A stretch of 63,001 bases of DNA from Marinobacter sp. (GCA_014359475.1 JACIZI010000023.1:1-63001), one strand, 5' to 3'; shown: positions 26,005 through 37,324, numbered from the stretch's first letter. Notes: a model not told the origin generated them from the sequence alone. A program made the numbers and translations.

Positions 26005-26664
26005 CTATAAATGTTCGAACAGGTCGGTAGGAAAACCCTTTTCCTTCATCTCCCCGGCGGCTTCCAGCGCTTCTCTCACGGGCCGGAAGGAGCGCCGGTG
26101 CTGAGGGGTAGCACCCAGCCGGTTCAGGGCCTCCAGATGATCAGGGGTGGGATACCCCTTATGCCTGGCCAGCCCATAACCGGGCCAGTGGCGATCCAGC
26201 TCAACCATTTCCCGGTCACGGGTGACCTTGGCAAGAATGGAGGCAGCACTGATCGCCGCCACCCGCAAATCACCTTTCACCACCGGCTCCGAGGGCCAGT
26301 GCCACACGGGACACCGGTTACCATCCACCAACACGTACTCCGGTACAACAGAGAGACCGGCCACGGCACGTTCCATCGCCACCATGGTGGCCTGATAGAT
26401 ATTCAGCTCATCCACTTCACGGGCCTCACAACGGCCCAGATTCCAGCTCAGGGCCTTGCGGGTAATCTCTTCATACAGAATCTCACGACGCTTTTCCGAA
26501 AGCTTCTTGGAATCGGTCAGGCCCTCAACAGGGTTGTCCGGGTCAAGAATCACCGCAGCGGTCACCACCGCACCAATCAGCGGTCCACGGCCCACCTCGT
26601 CCACACCCGCCAGCAACCGGCCGGCATAACGGCATTCAAACGGGGGCAGTGGCACACGAGTCAA
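26005..26664 (-). CDS. rnhB: Ribonuclease HII
   Basis: Degrades the RNA strand of RNA-DNA hybrids and removes misincorporated ribonucleotides. 219 residues, usual length. The active-site segments [12 protein letters not shown] and DSKKLSEKR near the N-terminus and [13 protein letters not shown] are present. The start is TTG 26664 overlapping the lpxB stop (TTGA), an unusual start supported only by the coupling; GTG at codon 4 is an alternative. It is the last gene of the long minus-strand core operon. In E. coli and Pseudomonas dnaE follows rnhB; here the initiator tRNA follows instead. Confidence 0.95.
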   Translation of the reverse strand: MTRVPLPPFECRYAGRLLAGVDEVGRGPLIGAVVTAAVILDPDNPVEGLTDSKKLSEKRREILYEEITRKALSWNLGRCEAREVDELNIYQATMVAMERAVAGLSVVPEYVLVDGNRCPVWHWPSEPVVKGDLRVAAISAASILAKVTRDREMVELDRHWPGYGLARHKGYPTPDHLEALNRLGATPQHRRSFRPVREALEAAGEMKEKGFPTDLFEHL

Positions 26665-27848
26665 CGCTTTCCCCTCTCCAGCAACCCGCCAATGGCTTCC
26701 GCAGCCCGGTCACTGGCGTTACGGCGCAACTGATGGTGCAGCCTGGTGAAGGCCTCTTTTTGCTGCTCCCGGGTGCTGCTGTCTTCCAGACACGCCAGCA
26801 CTGCCGCACCCAGACTCTCCGGCGAGGCATCATCCTGCAGCAGCTCCGGCACCAGAGGTTGCTCCCAGAGCAGATTCGGCAAGGCAACATGGGTAACATT
26901 GACAATACGGGAGAGAATCGCCCAGCTGAAACCGCTCAGCCGGTACCCCACCACCATCGGCTTTTTCAGCAGCATCGCTTCCAGCGTCGCAGTACCAGAA
27001 GCAAGCAAAACCGCATCGGCGGCGGCCATCACTTCCCGCGAGCGACCCCGGATGATCGTCAACGGCAGAGACACGGAAAGACTCTCAACCAAGGTGCGCA
27101 CCTGTTTTTCCCTCTCCCCGTTCACACAGGGAATCACCAGCTGCAGGTCTGGCTTGCGCTCCTGCAACCAGCGGGCCGCACCCAGAAACAGCTCCCCGAG
27201 TCGCTCAACCTCGCCGGCACGACTGCCGGGCAGGATAGCCAGCACCGGGGCATCCGGCGCAAGCCCCAGCCGCTCCCGGGCTCCGGCGGTATCGGTTTCC
27301 AGTGGAATCATGTCCGCCAGCGGATGGCCAACAAAGGAGACGGGCACCTGATGCTCTTCGTAAAAGCGCGCCTCGAAGGGAAAGAGTGTCAGCATCAGGT
27401 CCACGGACCTGGCGATGCGGAAAACCCGTTTCCGCCGCCAGGCCCAGACAGAGGGACTCACGTAATGGGCGGTGAGTATTCCGGCATTGCGACAACGTCG
27501 CTCCACTTCGAGGGTAAAATCCGGAGAATCAATGCCGATCACCACATCCGGCCGGACATTGCTGAGGAAGTAATCCAGCAGCCGGTCCCGGATACTGAAC
27601 AATTCCCCCAAACGACCGAGCACTTCTACCAGCCCCATGACCGACAAGCGCTCCATCGGCACCAGCGAATGAAAACCGGCAGCGATCATTTCATCTCCGC
27701 CAATACCGACAAAGCGGGCGCGGGGATAGCGTTTGCGGAGGGAGCGGATCAGCCCGGCACCGAGAATATCGCCGGAGGCTTCTCCGGCTACGATGCCAAT
27801 GGTCACTGGTCGATCAATAACCATCCCTGGTCGGGCGGGTCCCGTCAC
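26661..27848 (-). CDS. lpxB: Lipid A disaccharide synthase
   Basis: Glycosyltransferase of the inner membrane face that joins UDP-2,3-diacylglucosamine and lipid X to make the lipid A disaccharide. 395 residues, with [17 protein letters not shown] at the N-terminus and [13 protein letters not shown] and [15 protein letters not shown] later, all typical. The start is either GTG 27848 or the ATG eight codons on (27824). It is part of lpxD-fabZ-lpxA-lpxB-rnhB and 15 bases after lpxA. Confidence 0.96.
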   Translation of the reverse strand: MTGPARPGMVIDRPVTIGIVAGEASGDILGAGLIRSLRKRYPRARFVGIGGDEMIAAGFHSLVPMERLSVMGLVEVLGRLGELFSIRDRLLDYFLSNVRPDVVIGIDSPDFTLEVERRCRNAGILTAHYVSPSVWAWRRKRVFRIARSVDLMLTLFPFEARFYEEHQVPVSFVGHPLADMIPLETDTAGARERLGLAPDAPVLAILPGSRAGEVERLGELFLGAARWLQERKPDLQLVIPCVNGEREKQVRTLVESLSVSLPLTIIRGRSREVMAAADAVLLASGTATLEAMLLKKPMVVGYRLSGFSWAILSRIVNVTHVALPNLLWEQPLVPELLQDDASPESLGAAVLACLEDSSTREQQKEAFTRLHHQLRRNASDRAAEAIGGLLERGKR

Positions 27849-27863
27849 AGAGCGTTCACCTGT

Positions 27864-28655
27864 TCAGCGGACGATGCCACGTTCGGCGATCTTGAGGGAT
27901 TCAATCAGCGGCTGCACTTCCGGCACGTCACCGTAGGCGGTTTGCAGTTCTTCCAGCGCCTGCTCACGGGTCAGGCCCTGCCGGTAGATGACCTTGTAGG
28001 CACGGCGCAGGGTCAGCAGAGAATCCTTGCTGAAGCCCCGGCGCTTCAGGCCTTCCACATTCATACCGTGGGGCCTTGCAGACTGGCCGCTGGCCATTAC
28101 GTAGGCAGGAATATCCTTCAGCACGATGCTGCCGCCGGCACTCATGCTGTGTGCTCCAATGTGGCAGAACTGGTGCACCATGGTGCCACCACCGAGTATG
28201 GCGTAATCACCCACGGTCACATGGCCGGCCAGGGTGGCACAGTTGGCCAGGATGGTGTGGTCACCCAATACGCAGTCGTGGGCCACATGCACATAGGCCA
28301 TCAGAAGATTGTGGTCACCAATGCGCGTTTCGCCGCGATCCTGCACTGTGCCCCGGTGGATGGTACAGTTCTCACGGATAACATTGTTGTTGCCGATGAC
28401 CAGGGTAGTGGGCTCACCGTTGTACTTTTTGTCCTGGCACTCCTCGCCTATGCTGGCGAACTGAAAGATGCGGTTGCCGGAGCCGATCACCGTCGGACCC
28501 TTGATGACCACATGGGACATCACCTCGGTACCCTCGCCGATTTCCACGCCGGGGCCGATGTAACTCCAGGGACCAACGATCACACTATCCGCCAGCCGCG
28601 CACTCGGATCAACAATGGCCTGGGGATGAACGCCTGAGCCTTTAGCTGTTGTCAT
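27864..28655 (-). CDS. lpxA: UDP-N-acetylglucosamine O-acyltransferase
   Basis: First step of lipid A synthesis: transfers 3-hydroxyacyl from ACP to UDP-GlcNAc. 263 residues. The left-handed beta-helix hexapeptide repeats fill residues 8-190, and the catalytic His lies in [14 protein letters not shown] chose ATG 28655, which overlaps the fabZ stop by one base, over a TTG one codon earlier. Confidence 0.96.
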   Translation of the reverse strand: MTTAKGSGVHPQAIVDPSARLADSVIVGPWSYIGPGVEIGEGTEVMSHVVIKGPTVIGSGNRIFQFASIGEECQDKKYNGEPTTLVIGNNNVIRENCTIHRGTVQDRGETRIGDHNLLMAYVHVAHDCVLGDHTILANCATLAGHVTVGDYAILGGGTMVHQFCHIGAHSMSAGGSIVLKDIPAYVMASGQSARPHGMNVEGLKRRGFSKDSLLTLRRAYKVIYRQGLTREQALEELQTAYGDVPEVQPLIESLKIAERGIVR

Positions 28656-29092
28656 CAAACCCCTCGCTCGGCACTCATGACTTCTGCCACGCAGGCCACC
28701 TCGTCGCCCACCAGTGCGCGACAGTCAAATTTCCAGATACCGTGTTTTGCGGAAATCAGTCTTGACTCCATACGCAACTGATCTCCGGGCACTACCGGGC
28801 GTTTGAACCGCGCCTTGTTGGAGCCCGCCAGATAATGGATCACGCCGTCCGCCGTTTTGCGGTCCGCCGTAACAAAGCCAAGAATACCGGACAACTGAGC
28901 CATCGCCTCGATAATCAACACCCCGGGCATAACCGGCTTACCGGGAAAATGGCCGTTAAAGAATGGCTCATTGATGGAGATATTCTTGTAACCGGTGATG
29001 GATACGCCCTTTTCCACCTCAGTCACCCGGTCTACCAGCAGAAACGGATAACGATGGGGCAGGTATTGCATGATCTCTTCAATTTTCATCAT
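28655..29092 (-). CDS. fabZ: 3-hydroxyacyl-ACP dehydratase FabZ
   Basis: Fatty acid elongation dehydratase with a hotdog fold. 145 residues from the ATG at 29092. Signature region [13 protein letters not shown] holds the catalytic His, and [20 protein letters not shown] holds the second catalytic segment. GTG 29098, two codons earlier, is also possible. It sits in the conserved lpxD-fabZ-lpxA order linking fatty acid and lipid A synthesis. Confidence 0.96.
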   Translation of the reverse strand: MMKIEEIMQYLPHRYPFLLVDRVTEVEKGVSITGYKNISINEPFFNGHFPGKPVMPGVLIIEAMAQLSGILGFVTADRKTADGVIHYLAGSNKARFKRPVVPGDQLRMESRLISAKHGIWKFDCRALVGDEVACVAEVMSAERGV

Positions 29093-29104
29093 TTCCACAG
29101 GGCC

Positions 29105-30130
29105 TCAGCCATCTATTTTCTTCTCCAGTTCCCGCAGCTTGCGAGCCATACTGTCCAACTGGCGAAAGCGTACTGCGTTCTTGCGCCACTGGCGATTGGT
29201 ATCCGACCCTGTCCCGGATGAGTAAACACCGGGCTTGTCGATGTTGTTGGTGATCATGGTCATACCGGTTGCCTGCACGCCATCGGTGATTTCCAGGTGC
29301 CCGCTTACACCGGTGGCACCGCCAAACACACAGTTGCGGCCGATCCGGGTACTGCCGGCAATGCCCACCATGGCTGCCATGGCGCTGTTATCGCCAATGG
29401 TGACGTTGTGGCCGATCTGGATGAGGTTATCCAGCTTTACACCGTTACCGATGATCGTGTTGTCCAGGGCACCACGGTCGATTGTCGTGTTCGCCCCGAC
29501 TTCCACATCATCTCCCAGCACCACGCCCCCCAACTGGGCAATGCGGTGCCAGACACCCTCCTCGATGGCAAAGCCAAAGCCGTCGGAGCCAATCACCGCA
29601 CCGCTGAGAATATGGCAGCGCTTACCCACAGCGACATCATGGGCGATGGTTGCCCGTGGACGGATCACCGTATCTTCGCCAACCCTACTGCGAGCACCTA
29701 CTACGCATCCGGCACCGACCACAACCCGTTCATCGATCACCGCATCCGCCTCAATCACCACATGGGGACCAATGCAGGCAGACTCCGCAATGCGGGCGGT
29801 CGGGTCGATTACCGCCGTCGGATGCACCCCCTGCTCAGGCACCGGGGCACGGTCAAACCAGTGACTGAGGCGAGCATACCCGAGATAGGGATTGTCCAGT
29901 ACCAGGACATTGGTCGGACACTGTCCCACCATCTCCGGTGCGAGAATCACCGCGGCGGCGGAGGTGCCCTCAAGATAGCGGGCATAATTCGGGTTGGCCA
30001 GAAAGGCAATTTCCGAAGGGCCGGCGGCTTTCAGGGTGGCAACGCCGGTAATCCGTACCTGCCCGTCCCCCCGCAACTCGGCCCCCAGGGCCGAGGCCAT
30101 GTCCTCCAGCCGGAATGATCGGTCTGTCAT
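29105..30130 (-). CDS. lpxD: UDP-3-O-(3-hydroxyacyl)glucosamine N-acyltransferase
   Basis: Third step of lipid A synthesis. 341 residues: an N-terminal uridine-binding domain (to about 100), then hexapeptide repeats with the catalytic His in NLIQIGHNVTIG, then a C-terminal helix ending KLRELEKKIDG. ATG 30130 (MTDRSFRL) is preceded by TGGAG. A GTG ten codons upstream (30160) has no such support. Confidence 0.96.
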   Translation of the reverse strand: MTDRSFRLEDMASALGAELRGDGQVRITGVATLKAAGPSEIAFLANPNYARYLEGTSAAAVILAPEMVGQCPTNVLVLDNPYLGYARLSHWFDRAPVPEQGVHPTAVIDPTARIAESACIGPHVVIEADAVIDERVVVGAGCVVGARSRVGEDTVIRPRATIAHDVAVGKRCHILSGAVIGSDGFGFAIEEGVWHRIAQLGGVVLGDDVEVGANTTIDRGALDNTIIGNGVKLDNLIQIGHNVTIGDNSAMAAMVGIAGSTRIGRNCVFGGATGVSGHLEITDGVQATGMTMITNNIDKPGVYSSGTGSDTNRQWRKNAVRFRQLDSMARKLRELEKKIDG

Positions 30131-30188
30131 CGGTTGACTCCACACATCCAGGTTTGGCACCGGCCACGGACCAGTACCGGCTTCCGGT

Positions 30189-30692
30189 TCATTTATCCAG
30201 TTTTTGCAACAGTTTATCGGTCAGATCCATAGTGGGCCTGACATAGACCACGGCCTCGGCAGGCAGCACCAGGTCCAGCTCCTCTTCATCCAGCAGTTCC
30301 TTAAGGGCCTGATCCACTTCAGGGCGCGCCTTGTCGAGGAATGCCTGCTTGCGTTTGGCCACGGCGGAGTCCAGTTTCTCCTTGCGGTAGTTGAATTCCT
30401 TGAGCGCCTCCTGAAACTCGCTGGCCAGTTGCTGGCGTTCTTGCTCGTTCATCATCGCGGCATCTTTCTCGAGGCGCTCTTTTATCTTGCGAGCTTCTTC
30501 CTGGGCTTTGCGAACGCTCTCTTCATCATCGGCAAAGTCACTTTGCAGCTTGTCGCTGAAGCTGCGGGCCTCGTTCGAGGAAAACAGCGCCTGACGAAGG
30601 TTCACCACGCCGATTCTGGTTTCCGCCACGGCAGACACCGGGGCCGCCAGAAGCGCAGACAGCAACACTGCCACTACCGATAAACGCAACAT
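30189..30692 (-). CDS. skp: Periplasmic chaperone Skp/OmpH
   Basis: Periplasmic chaperone that carries unfolded outer-membrane proteins to the Bam complex. 167 residues: a signal peptide (1 to about 23, ending VSAVAE) and a long charged coiled-coil region typical of the Skp tentacles. ATG 30692 has AGAGGAGA at good spacing; longer in-frame starts upstream lack it. Located directly downstream of bamA, as in most gammaproteobacteria. Confidence 0.93.
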   Translation of the reverse strand: MLRLSVVAVLLSALLAAPVSAVAETRIGVVNLRQALFSSNEARSFSDKLQSDFADDEESVRKAQEEARKIKERLEKDAAMMNEQERQQLASEFQEALKEFNYRKEKLDSAVAKRKQAFLDKARPEVDQALKELLDEEELDLVLPAEAVVYVRPTMDLTDKLLQKLDK

Positions 30693-30747
30693 GCTCAATC
30701 TCCTCTGCTTCATTTCATTGTTCTGAGGGCTTGTTGGTCCCGTCAGG

Positions 30748-33066
30748 TCAGAAGGTCTGGCCCAGGGAGAACTGGAATACCTGGGTTTCATCACCTGGCT
30801 CGTCGTTCAGCGGCTTGGCCAGACTGAACGCGAGCGGGCCCACCGCCGTGATCCACTGGAAGCCGATGCCCGCCGACAATCTTATTTCATTCAACGCCGG
30901 ATCATAATTACGCTCGGTGTCAAACACCTGGCCGGCATCCAGAAACAGCGCAGTGCGCATGGACCTGCCTCCACCCGCAAAGGGTGTCGGGAAGATCAGT
31001 TCCAGGCTGCCTTCCGTGAGAATATTGCCGCCGAAAGGATCTTCATCCGAAAGATCATTGTCTGCAGGCCGCGCCAGCGGGCCCAACGAATTAGAACGGT
31101 AACCCCGAACCGAGCCGTAACCGCCGGCATAGAAATGCTCATAGAAGGGCATCACGTCACGACCGTCAAAACCTCCACCGTACCCGATCTCGCTGCGGGT
31201 GCGAATAATCCACGTCTGATCTTTATTCAGAGGCTGATAGAACTCCGTACGGTGGGTCAGCTTGTAAAAGCTCAGGTCACTGACCGGGATGGACACATCC
31301 GCAGACAGCGAGTGGCTGTAGCCATCGGTCGGCAGAACACCCCGGTTGAGCGTACTTCGCCGCCAGGAACCAAACAGGAAGTAGTTATTGAAATCGTTAC
31401 CTTCCTCCTCCACAAACTCTGTTACATCCTTCGACGTAAAGACCCCCGTCTTGATCCTGGAGAGGGTATAGCCCAGCCCGAAATTGATGCGCGTGATATT
31501 GTCGGTGGGATAACCGAAGGTCAGGCGGCCACCGTATTCGTCCAGCAGGTACGATGAAATATCCCGTTCCTCGTAATCCGTTTCCCGGGCAAACACGCTG
31601 AAGCCACGGCTGACACCATCCACGGTGAAATAGGGATCGAGATAGGAGAAGTTGGCGCCCTTGACCGACTCGCTGATGTTGACCCCAAAAGAAACCCGCT
31701 TACCGGTACCCATGAAGTTACGTTCTGAAATGCTTGTCCCGATGATCGCGCCCGAATCCTGGGAGTAACCGATGGATGCCGAAAGGCTCCCTGTGGGTTG
31801 TTCGACCACATCGAAATTCACGTCAACCAGGTCATCCTGCCCGGGCACCGGCGCGGTATCCACCGTCACCCTTTCAAAGAAGCCAAGCCTTTCCAGCTGT
31901 GTTTTCGAGAACTCGATTCGGTCTGTGGAGGCAACGGCACCTTCCATCTGGGTCATTTCCTGGCGCAGAACGTCATCGCGGGTGCTGACATTGCCCCGGA
32001 AGGTAATACGGCGCACATAGGCCCGCTTGCCGGGCTCAATGTAAAACGTCACTTGCGCCGTATTATCCTCCGAGGTTTCCGGAATGGGATTAACGTTGGC
32101 AAACGCATAACCTTCCATACCCAGACGACGCGCCAGATTCTCCGAGATGGCGGTCATCGCGGCCCGCGAGAATACATCGCCTTCCTTGATGGTGATCAGC
32201 TTGCGAAGCTCTTCCTCCGGCACAATGAGCTCACCCCGCAAGCGGATACCGGAAACGGTGTACTGGGGGCCTTCATTGATGGCAATGGCGATGAACACTT
32301 CTTTCTTGTCCGGGGATATGGACACCTGGCTGGATTCCACATTGAAATCCAGATAACCCCGGTCCAGGTAAAAGGATCGCAAGGTTTCCAGGTCACCGCT
32401 CAGTCGCTCACGGGCGTATTTGTCAGCGCTGGTGATGGAGCTCCACCAGTTGGAGGTCTGCAGCTCGAACAGGTCTTTAAGCCGCTCATCACTGAAATTC
32501 TGGTTGCCCACGATATTCAGGTGCTGGATGGCGGCCACATCCCCTTCATTGATCTTGAGCATGACGGCAACGCGGTTACGTGGCAGCTCCTCCGCCGTGG
32601 CACGTACCCGGGCATTATAGCGCCCCTGGGCCACGTAGGAGCGGAGAATCTCAAGTTCCAGGCGCTCCAGGGTGGCGCGACGGAACACCTGCCCCTCTTC
32701 AAGCCCTGCGCCGGCCAATGCATCCATCAGCATGCCAGTTTCGATATTCTTGTTACCTTCGATCTTGATTTCGCTGATCGAGGGCCGCTCACGGACGGTC
32801 AGAATCAGCACATTACCATCCCGGCTGGCTTTAATATCGGTAAAGAGTCCGGTGCGGAACAGCACCTTGATGGCATCGGCCAGGTCCGTCGAGGCCAGGG
32901 ATTCGCCGATATCCACCGGTAATGCGGAAAAAACGGTACCTGCGGATACCCGTTGCAGCCCCTCCACCTCAATATCCGATACGGTGAATTCGTTCGCAAG
33001 GGCCGTTCCGGCATCGGCGAATACTGCAACAAGGCCAAAGGCCAGAGCCAACAGAGTACGTCTCAT
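30748..33066 (-). CDS. bamA: Outer membrane protein assembly factor BamA
   Basis: Essential outer-membrane beta-barrel insertase. 772 residues: signal peptide to about residue 24 (ALANE), five POTRA repeats to about 420, then a 16-strand barrel. The conserved loop-6 motif reads YGSVRGYRSNSLGP, and the chain ends in Phe (FSLGQTF), as expected for a Bam substrate. ATG 33066. It lies between rseP and skp. Confidence 0.97.
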   Translation of the reverse strand: MRRTLLALAFGLVAVFADAGTALANEFTVSDIEVEGLQRVSAGTVFSALPVDIGESLASTDLADAIKVLFRTGLFTDIKASRDGNVLILTVRERPSISEIKIEGNKNIETGMLMDALAGAGLEEGQVFRRATLERLELEILRSYVAQGRYNARVRATAEELPRNRVAVMLKINEGDVAAIQHLNIVGNQNFSDERLKDLFELQTSNWWSSITSADKYARERLSGDLETLRSFYLDRGYLDFNVESSQVSISPDKKEVFIAIAINEGPQYTVSGIRLRGELIVPEEELRKLITIKEGDVFSRAAMTAISENLARRLGMEGYAFANVNPIPETSEDNTAQVTFYIEPGKRAYVRRITFRGNVSTRDDVLRQEMTQMEGAVASTDRIEFSKTQLERLGFFERVTVDTAPVPGQDDLVDVNFDVVEQPTGSLSASIGYSQDSGAIIGTSISERNFMGTGKRVSFGVNISESVKGANFSYLDPYFTVDGVSRGFSVFARETDYEERDISSYLLDEYGGRLTFGYPTDNITRINFGLGYTLSRIKTGVFTSKDVTEFVEEEGNDFNNYFLFGSWRRSTLNRGVLPTDGYSHSLSADVSIPVSDLSFYKLTHRTEFYQPLNKDQTWIIRTRSEIGYGGGFDGRDVMPFYEHFYAGGYGSVRGYRSNSLGPLARPADNDLSDEDPFGGNILTEGSLELIFPTPFAGGGRSMRTALFLDAGQVFDTERNYDPALNEIRLSAGIGFQWITAVGPLAFSLAKPLNDEPGDETQVFQFSLGQTF

Positions 33067-33110
33067 TCAGTTAATTGCCTGTTTATACACGTAGAAGGAA
33101 GCCGCAATTC

Positions 33111-34460
33111 TCACAACCGCATCAGGTCGTTGTAAAGGGCGAATACCATTAATGTGAGAATCATCGCCATACCAATTCGTAACCCGAACGCCTGAGCCTG
33201 CTCTGACAGGGGTTTTCGACGAATCATCTCAATGGCGTAATACAATATATGACCGCCATCCAGGACCGGAACCGGCAGCAGGTTAAGTATCCCCAGACTG
33301 ACACTCAGGTACGCCAGAAAACGGACAAAGTCCTCGAATCCCGAACTGACACTGGCTTCCGCCACCCGGGCGATGGTAATGGGGCCGCTGAGATTGGTGG
33401 GGGAAAGCAAACCGGTCAGCATCTTCCGGATCGCCACCAGGGTCAGGCGGGTATCCGCCCAGGTTTCTGACAGAGCCCGGGGAATAGCGGCAATTGGGCC
33501 ATAGCTGACATCCCGCATCAGGTGATCAGGCCAGCGGATCTCTGTAACACCTGCCCCCACATACCCGGTGACGGTACCATCGTCCAGGGTGCGCGCCCGG
33601 GGGGTCACCTCAATCTGCTGCTGCGTACCATTGCGCTCTACGGTCAAAGCAAGAGTGGTTTCCGGCGCCTCGCGAATATGTTCCACCAGGGCAAACCAGT
33701 CCTCAACCGGCTCGCCGTCCACCGCCACCACCCGGTCACCGGTTTGCAGACCCGCCTGCCAGGCGCGGCCGCCCTCGGCAATCCGGCCCAGCACTGCGGG
33801 TACCTCCGGCCTCCAGGGGCTCAGTCCGAACTCCGCCAGCGGATTGGGGGTATCCCTGCTGAGCTGCCAGCCGCCAAGCTGACCGGTCAGGGTGTGCTCC
33901 CAGCCATTTTCCGCAACGGTAAGAGAAACCGTACCCTGCTCCCCTGCCCGCTCCAGCAGACGCATATTAATGTCGCGCCAGGAGGTCACTGGGTGGCCGT
34001 TTACCTCACGGATTTCCATGCCTTCCTGAAGGCCGACCCGCGCCGCAACGGAGTCCTGCGCAACCCCACCGACGACCGGTGCAACAGTGCTGAACCCCAC
34101 GAAACTGAGCACCCAATAGGCAACAACAGCGAACAGAAAATTGGCAATCGGGCCGGCAGCAGCAATGGCGATACGACGGGAGGGGGGCTTGGACATGAAT
34201 TCCTGGTCTATCTCGGATTCAGGTACCGGACCCTCCCGGCTGTCCAGCATTTTCACGTAACCGCCCAGTGGAATCGCCGCCACGGCAAACTCGGTGCCGT
34301 GGCGGTCATACCACGAAAACAGGGGTTTGCCGAAACCGACCGAGAACCGCAGCACCTTCACGCCACAGCGACGTGCCACCCAGAAATGGCCATACTCGTG
34401 CAGGGTGACCAGTATGCCCAGGGTCAGCAACAGTGCCAGCAGGGTTTGAATGATTTCCAT
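33111..34460 (-). CDS. rseP: Intramembrane site-2 zinc protease RseP
   Basis: Cuts anti-sigma-E factor RseA in the inner membrane during envelope stress. 449 residues. The zinc motif HEYGH is at residues 21-25. Two PDZ domains fill the periplasmic middle (about 110-290), and the second metal site is in NLLPVPVLDGGHI. ATG 34460 (MEIIQTLL) follows GGGAG; the frame continues nine codons further up without support. Confidence 0.95.
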   Translation of the reverse strand: MEIIQTLLALLLTLGILVTLHEYGHFWVARRCGVKVLRFSVGFGKPLFSWYDRHGTEFAVAAIPLGGYVKMLDSREGPVPESEIDQEFMSKPPSRRIAIAAAGPIANFLFAVVAYWVLSFVGFSTVAPVVGGVAQDSVAARVGLQEGMEIREVNGHPVTSWRDINMRLLERAGEQGTVSLTVAENGWEHTLTGQLGGWQLSRDTPNPLAEFGLSPWRPEVPAVLGRIAEGGRAWQAGLQTGDRVVAVDGEPVEDWFALVEHIREAPETTLALTVERNGTQQQIEVTPRARTLDDGTVTGYVGAGVTEIRWPDHLMRDVSYGPIAAIPRALSETWADTRLTLVAIRKMLTGLLSPTNLSGPITIARVAEASVSSGFEDFVRFLAYLSVSLGILNLLPVPVLDGGHILYYAIEMIRRKPLSEQAQAFGLRIGMAMILTLMVFALYNDLMRL

Positions 34461-34504
34461 AGGGCTCCCGAAGTCAGCCAGTCTCAAGTACAGATCAACA
34501 AGGA

Positions 34505-35695
34505 TCAGACCGCCTGTTGGCGGATCTGTTCCCGGGCCCGCTGCCGGGCCTCACTGTCCCTGGCAAAGATGGTATCGAATGAGTCGGCCGGCGCAACCGG
34601 AGTGCGGCACAGTACCTGCTCTATGATAACCGGTATGTCGGTAAAACGGACCCGCCCCTGCAAAAACGCCGCAACCGCTTCCTCATTCGCCGCATTCAGG
34701 ACCGCCGGCGCGGTTCCGCCCTGACTGAATGCCTCCGCGGCCAGGCCCAGGCATGGGAAACGCTGCATATCCGGCCGTTCGAAATGGAAGCGGCCGATGG
34801 CAAACAGATCCAGGGGCGCAACGCCCGCATCAATCCGCTCCGGCCAGGCCAGGCCGTTAGCTATGGGGGTACGCATATCCGGACTGCCCAGCTGGGCCAG
34901 CACCGAACCATCCGCGTACTCCACCATGCTATGGATGATGGATTCCGGATGCACGTGCACTTCAATATTGCCCGGATCGGTATTGAACAGCCAGCAGGCC
35001 TCAATCAGCTCCAGACCCTTGTTCATCAGGGAAGCGGAGTCCACGGAAATCTTCCGGCCCATGGCCCAGTTGGGGTGTGCGCAGGCCTGCTCCGGGGTGA
35101 CCGTGGCCAGTTGATCCGCCGGCATATTACGGAACGGGCCGCCGGATGCCGTCAGCAGGATACGGGTAATGCCAGCGGCGCGCAGATTGCGGACATGAGC
35201 CGGAGGCAGGCACTGAAAAATCGCGTTGTGCTCACTGTCAATGGGCAGCAATTCGGCACCGGAATGCCGCACCGCCTCCATGAACAGCCCGCCGGACATG
35301 ACCAGTGCTTCCTTGTTGGCCAGCAATACCCGCTTGCCGGCACGCACCGCGGCGAGCGTGGGAGAGAGACCCGCCGCCCCGACGATGGCCGCCATCACGG
35401 TGTCGGCAGCCGGGTCTGAGGCTACCTGGCACAAACCATCAACGCCGGCCAGCACCTCCACCCCCGAGCCCGCACCCAGCCTCTCTCTCAGTCGCACAGC
35501 GGCATCCGGGTCGGCCATCACGGCATAGCGGGGCAAAAACTCCCGGCACAGGGTTTCCATATCCGCATCACGACTGCTGGCCGCCAGAGCATGCACCCGG
35601 AAACGGTCCGGATGGCGACGCACCACATCAAGCGTGCTCAGACCGATGGATCCGGTGGCGCCCAGCAGGGTGACGTGGCGTATCACGGCAGTCAC
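34505..35695 (-). CDS. dxr: 1-deoxy-D-xylulose 5-phosphate reductoisomerase
   Basis: Second enzyme of the MEP isoprenoid pathway, using NADPH and a divalent metal. 396 residues. The NADPH loop [13 protein letters not shown] is at the start; [15 protein letters not shown] and the metal/substrate region [15 protein letters not shown] follow. GTG 35695 overlaps the cdsA stop (GTGA), so it is translationally coupled. The order uppS-cdsA-dxr matches Pseudomonas rather than E. coli. Confidence 0.97.
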   Translation of the reverse strand: MTAVIRHVTLLGATGSIGLSTLDVVRRHPDRFRVHALAASSRDADMETLCREFLPRYAVMADPDAAVRLRERLGAGSGVEVLAGVDGLCQVASDPAADTVMAAIVGAAGLSPTLAAVRAGKRVLLANKEALVMSGGLFMEAVRHSGAELLPIDSEHNAIFQCLPPAHVRNLRAAGITRILLTASGGPFRNMPADQLATVTPEQACAHPNWAMGRKISVDSASLMNKGLELIEACWLFNTDPGNIEVHVHPESIIHSMVEYADGSVLAQLGSPDMRTPIANGLAWPERIDAGVAPLDLFAIGRFHFERPDMQRFPCLGLAAEAFSQGGTAPAVLNAANEEAVAAFLQGRVRFTDIPVIIEQVLCRTPVAPADSFDTIFARDSEARQRAREQIRQQAV

Positions 35696-36531
35696 CAGTA
35701 ACCCGTTTTGAGCCAGCCCAGCAGCGTGATCATCAACGCAAATACCGGAATGGCCGCCGTCAGGCTGTCAATACGATCCATAATGCCACCGTGCCCCGGC
35801 AGCAGACCACTACTGTCCTTGATGCCCCGGAACCGCTTGAGCATGCTCTCCAGCAAGTCACCCAGTACCGAGACTCCTCCGGTCACCAGGGTGGCCAGTA
35901 CCAGTAGAACAGCATCGGGCCAGCGGGCACCAGCCAGCTGGCTGATGATCGCCGCAAAGATGGCCACTGCCAGCAAGCCACCCCAGACGCCCGCCCAGGA
36001 CTTGCCGGGACTGACCCGGGGCGCCAGTTTGGCCTTACCGAAGGCGCGGCCCGCAAAATAGGCCCCGATATCCGCCACCCAGACCACACAGAACACATAC
36101 AGAATCAATAACAGATTGTTGTCCGCATCGCCGTAATAAAGCCCGGCGGTACGCATGTGATTGAGGCCGACCCAGGCCGGCACCAGCACCGGCAGGCCCA
36201 TCAGCATGCGCACCGGAACACTGCCCCAGGCATGTGTGCCCGCCGGATAACTGCGCACCAGGGCGAAACATATCAGCCACCAGGCCAGCGCCAGCCACAA
36301 TACCGGCATCGCGGGCAGGTCCCGCAGGAAAAACAAAAGAACCACCACAGCCAGCGCGTAGAGCACCCGATGCACCTGCCGGACCAGGCCGGACATATTG
36401 GCCCATTCCCAGGCCCCCAGGGTAATAACGACACCGGTAAACAGAGAGAACCCACGGGGGTCAAGGAGAAACACACCGCCAATGGCAATCGGTGCCAGCA
36501 CAAGTGCGGTTATGATGCGTGTAATCAGCAC
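35692..36531 (-). CDS. cdsA: Phosphatidate cytidylyltransferase
   Basis: Inner-membrane enzyme making CDP-diacylglycerol for all phospholipids. 279 residues, about eight helices. The family signature is complete near the C-terminus: [19 protein letters not shown] followed by IMDRIDS. It starts at GTG 36531 with no strong ribosome site visible, so the start is less certain than the identity. Confidence 0.95.
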   Translation of the reverse strand: MLITRIITALVLAPIAIGGVFLLDPRGFSLFTGVVITLGAWEWANMSGLVRQVHRVLYALAVVVLLFFLRDLPAMPVLWLALAWWLICFALVRSYPAGTHAWGSVPVRMLMGLPVLVPAWVGLNHMRTAGLYYGDADNNLLLILYVFCVVWVADIGAYFAGRAFGKAKLAPRVSPGKSWAGVWGGLLAVAIFAAIISQLAGARWPDAVLLVLATLVTGGVSVLGDLLESMLKRFRGIKDSSGLLPGHGGIMDRIDSLTAAIPVFALMITLLGWLKTGYW

Positions 36532-36556
36532 AATTGAATTCGCTTTTTTGTCGTTA

Positions 36557-37324
36557 TCAGGTCATTTTCAGGCGATCAATCTGATCGTCTGTCTGGCCGA
36601 ACCGGCGTTTCCGGCAGGCGTAGGCGGCCAGTGCCTTGAGCATTTCGTTTTCCCGGAAATCCGGCCAGTATACCTCGGAGAAGTACAGCTCAGTGTAGGC
36701 CAGATGCCAGAGCAGAAAGTTGGAAATTCGCTGCTCTCCGGCCGTGCGGATCATCAGATCCGGCATCGGAAGATCGCCGATAACCAGGTGCTGCTGGATA
36801 AGGTCATCCGTAATATCCGACGGCTCCAGCTCTCCGGCATGCACCATGGCCGCCACAGTTTGCGTAGCCTGGGTGATATCCCAGTGGCCACCATAATTCG
36901 CCGCGATCACCAGCGTCATGCCGGAGTTATCCCGGGTCAGAGCTTCCGCCTGCTCCATGTGACGTTGCAGCTTCTCGCTGAAGGCCGAACGGTCACCGAC
37001 AATGCGTAGCCGGATGTTGTTGCGGTGAAGCTTTTTCACCTCCCGTTCCAGGGCGAACAGGAACAACCGCATCAGGGCAGTCACCTCTTCTTCCGGGCGG
37101 CGCCAGTTTTCACTGGAAAATGCGAACAGGGTCAGCACCTCGATCCCTTCCCGGGCGCAGGTCTCCACCACTGCACGCACGGCTTTGACACCGGCCTTGT
37201 GGCCGGACGCTCCTGTCAGGTTGCGGGCCCTGGCCCAGCGATTATTGCCATCCATGATGATGGCGATATGCCGGGGCCTGCTGCCAGCTGACACCGGAAT
37301 CTGTGCGGATACCCGTACCGTCAT
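36557..37324 (-). CDS. uppS: Undecaprenyl diphosphate synthase
   Basis: Cis-prenyltransferase making the C55 carrier lipid for cell wall and O-antigen. 255 residues. The substrate-binding signature is near the N-terminus, IIMDGNNRWARARNL then GHKAG; FSSENWRRP and RTAGEQRISNFLLW follow as in the family. ATG 37324. Confidence 0.96.
   Translation of the reverse strand: MTVRVSAQIPVSAGSRPRHIAIIMDGNNRWARARNLTGASGHKAGVKAVRAVVETCAREGIEVLTLFAFSSENWRRPEEEVTALMRLFLFALEREVKKLHRNNIRLRIVGDRSAFSEKLQRHMEQAEALTRDNSGMTLVIAANYGGHWDITQATQTVAAMVHAGELEPSDITDDLIQQHLVIGDLPMPDLMIRTAGEQRISNFLLWHLAYTELYFSEVYWPDFRENEMLKALAAYACRKRRFGQTDDQIDRLKMT

Noticed and set aside
26649-28637. 662-codon plus-strand open frame
   Set aside because: Lies antisense to lpxB and lpxA, whose products are certain. 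Low-complexity His/Gln-rich translation typical of high-GC antisense frames.
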